DNA from: Nesterenkonia sp. PF2B19
GTDB lineage: Bacteria > Actinomycetota > Actinomycetes > Actinomycetales > Micrococcaceae
Direction of reading: 5' to 3'
NCBI RefSeq assembly: GCF_001758425.2
Contig: NZ_MDSS02000012.1
Span: 1 to 64,000 of the forward strand
Length of the DNA: 64,000 nt
Positions within the stretch are counted from its first letter, which is position 1; each line of letters begins with the position of its first letter. Both the position numbers and the translations under genes were made by a program. Below, in pieces: positions 61,778-64,000 of the stretch. The notes beneath the pieces are model-generated. The model saw only the letters and a list, made by a program, of their open reading frames with translations. It ran no database searches and had not been told where the DNA came from.

Positions 61778-63292
61778 CGGACCTCCTTGAGCAGTCGTGA
61801 GATCATCATCCAGGCCGGAACGGCGGCGACGAGTACCAGCAGCGCCGCGAACGGAGCGGCGGCCGCGTAGGACTCGTTGCCGGTGTAGGTCCACAGCCGC
61901 GTGGCCAGAGTGTCGAAGCCTGTGGGCCGCAGCATCAGCGTCGCAGGAAGCTCCTTGATCACCGTGAGAAGGACCAGCAGCGCCCCGGAGACGATGCCCG
62001 GAAGCATCAGCGGCAGGGTGACGCGCAGATAGGCCTGCACCGGACTCCTGCCGAGCGCCCGCGCCGCCTCCTCCAGCTCCGGCGGCGCACTGAGCGCGGC
62101 CGAGAGGACCGGCCCCAGGCTCAGCGGCAGCATCAGGCGCAGTAGGCCAGTGTGAGCAGCCACATCGTCTGATACAGCGCCGGAAGGACCGTGATGCCGA
62201 GCATCACCACCGAGAGTCCGATGACGACCCCGGGCAGCGAATGCGCCAGATACGCGGCCCTCTCCAGGCCTCGAGCCAGGACGCTGGGGCGTCGGGCCAG
62301 CCACAGCCCCAGCGGGACGGCGATCAGCGTGGTCGCGGCCGCCGCCAGGCCGGCGGCCCACAGCGAGTTGCCCAGGGCACCCATCACCTCGGCGAGGGAT
62401 CCCGGGCGGGACACCCCCTGGACGCTCCAGATGCCAGTGCCGAGAGCGGCACCCCCAGCGCGACGACGATCGGCGCCCACCCCAGCATCACGGCCGCACC
62501 ACGCCAGCGCCCCAGATCGAGCAGCAGCAGGCGTCCACCTCCCGAGCCGGAGAGGCTCGCATACCTGGTCCCGGTGCGACGCAGACGCCCCTCGACGGTG
62601 AGGACGCACAGGGTGAGCAGCAGGAGCACGGAGGACAGTGCGATGCCGCCGAGTCGGTCGAATCCCATGGAGAAACTGGTGAAGATCGCCCGAGTGAAGG
62701 TGTCCACCCGCAGGATCGAGACTGCTCCGAAGTCCGCGATCACGTAGACCGCGCACAGCAGGCCCCCAGCGGTGATCGCCGGGGCGGCCTGTCGCACCGT
62801 CACCGTGAAGAACGTGGACAGCGGCCCGCGGCCCAGTGCCCGTGCGGCCTCCTCCTGCGCGGGATCGACAGCCACCAGGGCGGCGACCGCCGGCAGGTAT
62901 ACGTACGGGTACGTGACGGAGGTGATCACCACGACGGCGGCGGCGAAGCCCTCGAACGTCGTGCCCGGGCTGAGCAGCGCGTTCATCGACTGCCAGCCGA
63001 AGGCCGCCACATAAGAGGGAACCGCCAATGGCAGGGCGGCCGCCACCCCCAGGGCCACGCGCCCCGGGATCCGGGTGCGGGTCACCAACGCGGCCAACCC
63101 GACTCCGAGGGCCACACACAGCAGAGTCACCAGGCCGGTCAGGGCGAGGGACGTGACGGCCAGCCGCGCGCTGCGGGGGCTCAGGACAGCATCAGCGAAG
63201 TCGCCCAGGGGGTATTGGGCGACGCGCACCACCAGGTAGACCAGCGGCAGCAGGGCCACCGCGGTGCCGATCAGAGCTGCGGCCGCAGCCAC
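61774..63292 (-). CDS. fbpB: iron(III)-type ABC transporter permease (FbpB-like, two fused modules), frameshifted
   Basis: About 506 residues. There are two permease modules, each with its EAA loop: EEAARALGRGPLSTFFTVTV and EEAARALGRSPVQAYLRVTL. Breaks near 62442 and 62136 (a missing C in TGCGCCCTGATG) split it into three frames that read through when corrected. The first in-frame start codon after the upstream hairpin is the GTG at 63292, giving MAAAAALIGTAVALLPLVYL; no ribosome site is visible, so the start is uncertain. It forms the membrane channel for the binding protein encoded upstream. Confidence 0.85.
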
Positions 63293-63303
63293 CAGGGCAC
63301 GCC

Positions 63304-63336
63304 GACGGCTCCGCCCCCGGCAGGGGCGGAGCCGTC
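63304..63336 (-). terminator. intercistronic hairpin between the binding protein and the permease
   Basis: A perfect 14-bp GC-rich stem (63304-63317 with 63323-63336) with a 5-base loop begins 42 bp after the corrected stop of the binding protein. It could partly end transcription or protect the upstream mRNA, giving more binding protein than permease. Confidence 0.6.
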
Positions 63337-63377
63337 CAGTGCGCCGGAGACCGACCGGCCGTGGTGGGGGTGATGGG

Positions 63378-64000
63378 TCAGCCCACCAGCCGGAATCTGT
63401 GATCATCTGCACGGTGGTCTCCAGGTCCTCCAGAGAGTTGAGGTCGATGTCCGGGACGTCGAGCTCCTCCAACGACGGCATGCCCTCCGGCCCGTCGAGG
63501 CCGTCGATCAGTGGGTACTCAGCCGTCTCTTCGGCGAAGTAGCGCTGGCCCTCGTCGCTGAGCAGGTGCTCCACGAGCGTATGGGCTCCTTCATGGTCGG
63601 CGTCGAACACTCCGACGCCGGCCACGTTCATCAGCGCGCCGACGTCGCCGTCACCGAAGAGGTGGTTGGCGATGTTCAGCTCTGCGGGGTCCTCCCCCAG
63701 CTCGGCCGCACGGCCGTAGAGGTAGTAGTGGTTGACCAGGCCCATCTCCACGACGCCGTCGGCGACGTCGGAGACGATCTCGCCGTTCTTCTCCCGGATC
63801 TGCGGGTCGTTCTCCGCCAGCCCGGTCAGGAAGTCCTCGGCGGTCTCGTCGCCCTCGATCTCACGGTAGGCGGTCACGAACGCTTGGAAGGACCCGTTGG
63901 TCGGAGCCACCGCGTAGCGCCCTGCGTACTCGGGATCGGTCAGATCCGAGACGGTCTCCGGCAGCTCCGACTCGTCGACGAGGTCTGTGTTGTACACCAG
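63378..64000 (-). CDS. fbpA: iron(III)-type ABC transporter substrate-binding protein (FbpA-like), C-terminal part
   Basis: The gene enters from the right edge, so the signal peptide and N-terminal half are missing. What is seen (about 207 residues) fits the C-terminal half of FbpA/Idi-type proteins: YNTDLVDESELPETVSDLTD, APTNGSFQAFVTAYREI, and MGLVNHYYLYGR with the Tyr pair that holds ferric iron, then VEHLLSDEGQRYFAEET. A missing C near 63391 hides the real stop (TCCGGCCTGGTGGGCTGA); with it restored the protein ends DSGLVG at 63378. Read as given, it would falsely fuse to the permease. Confidence 0.85.

Noticed and set aside
62384-63997. An apparent fusion of a binding protein with an iron permease
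   Set aside because: Restoring one C near 63391 gives the normal stop of the binding protein; a hairpin and a separate permease start follow. The fusion is most likely an artefact.

Overview
The window is a stretch of high-GC actinobacterial chromosome with no phage, IS element or CRISPR array. Several families are typical of Actinobacteria: SepH, DUF3093, DUF3099, DUF3159, DUF3710, DUF4193, DUF5998, polyphosphate glucokinase, a SufR-led SUF operon and AfsR-type regulators. The three-gene olefin cluster oleA-oleBC-oleD, with oleB and oleC fused, is the arrangement known from Micrococcus luteus. This points to Micrococcales, most likely Micrococcaceae; the genus cannot be fixed from the window.

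Layout. 1-8.2 kb: housekeeping genes (a TRAM/TrmA-type RNA methyltransferase, DUF3159, DUF3710, dut, DUF3093, DUF4193, sepH, an alkaline-phosphatase-fold protein, DUF5998). 8.3-13.1 kb: oleA-oleBC-oleD for head-to-head condensation of fatty acyl chains into long-chain alkenes. 13.2-21.4 kb: an ABC exporter divergent from a TetR regulator, a GNAT/acyl-CoA synthetase fusion, and parC. 21.5-25.1 kb: blaI with an M56 (BlaR1-like) peptidase, SURF1 and small membrane proteins. 25.2-29.3 kb: two SDR enzymes, an ABC-F ATPase and an orphan ECF-type ATPase. 29.3-39.4 kb: sufR-B-D-C-S-U-T facing an ABC transporter-ctaA (heme A synthase) operon, then an RDD protein. 39.5-47.6 kb: nitrogen assimilation (glnA with a GlnR box, glnE, glnA2). 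47.7-53.2 kb: panB, a DeoR regulator with an MFS transporter, map, ppgK and tRNA-Val. 53.4-60.1 kb: two AfsR-like SARP/STAND regulators flanking a small antisense gene. 60.1-64 kb: a PH-like protein and an iron(III)-type ABC uptake operon whose binding protein runs off the right edge.

Themes. SURF1, CtaA and SUF are all maturation systems for respiratory or Fe-S metalloenzymes. A 19-nt BlaI-type operator occurs in front of both blaI and the ABC-ctaA operon, which suggests one regulator ties them together. Between the two SARP genes are three perfect CCTCACA heptamers at exact 11-bp spacing, the classic SARP operator layout. They are placed to drive the small gene, which looks like an AfsR/AfsS-type switch.

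Sequence quality. I see about 22 apparent single-base frameshifts in otherwise well-conserved genes, mostly a missing C or G in a short G/C run and often GCCCTG read as GCCTG. These are more likely sequencing or assembly errors than real pseudogenes, so broken genes are annotated here across the breaks.
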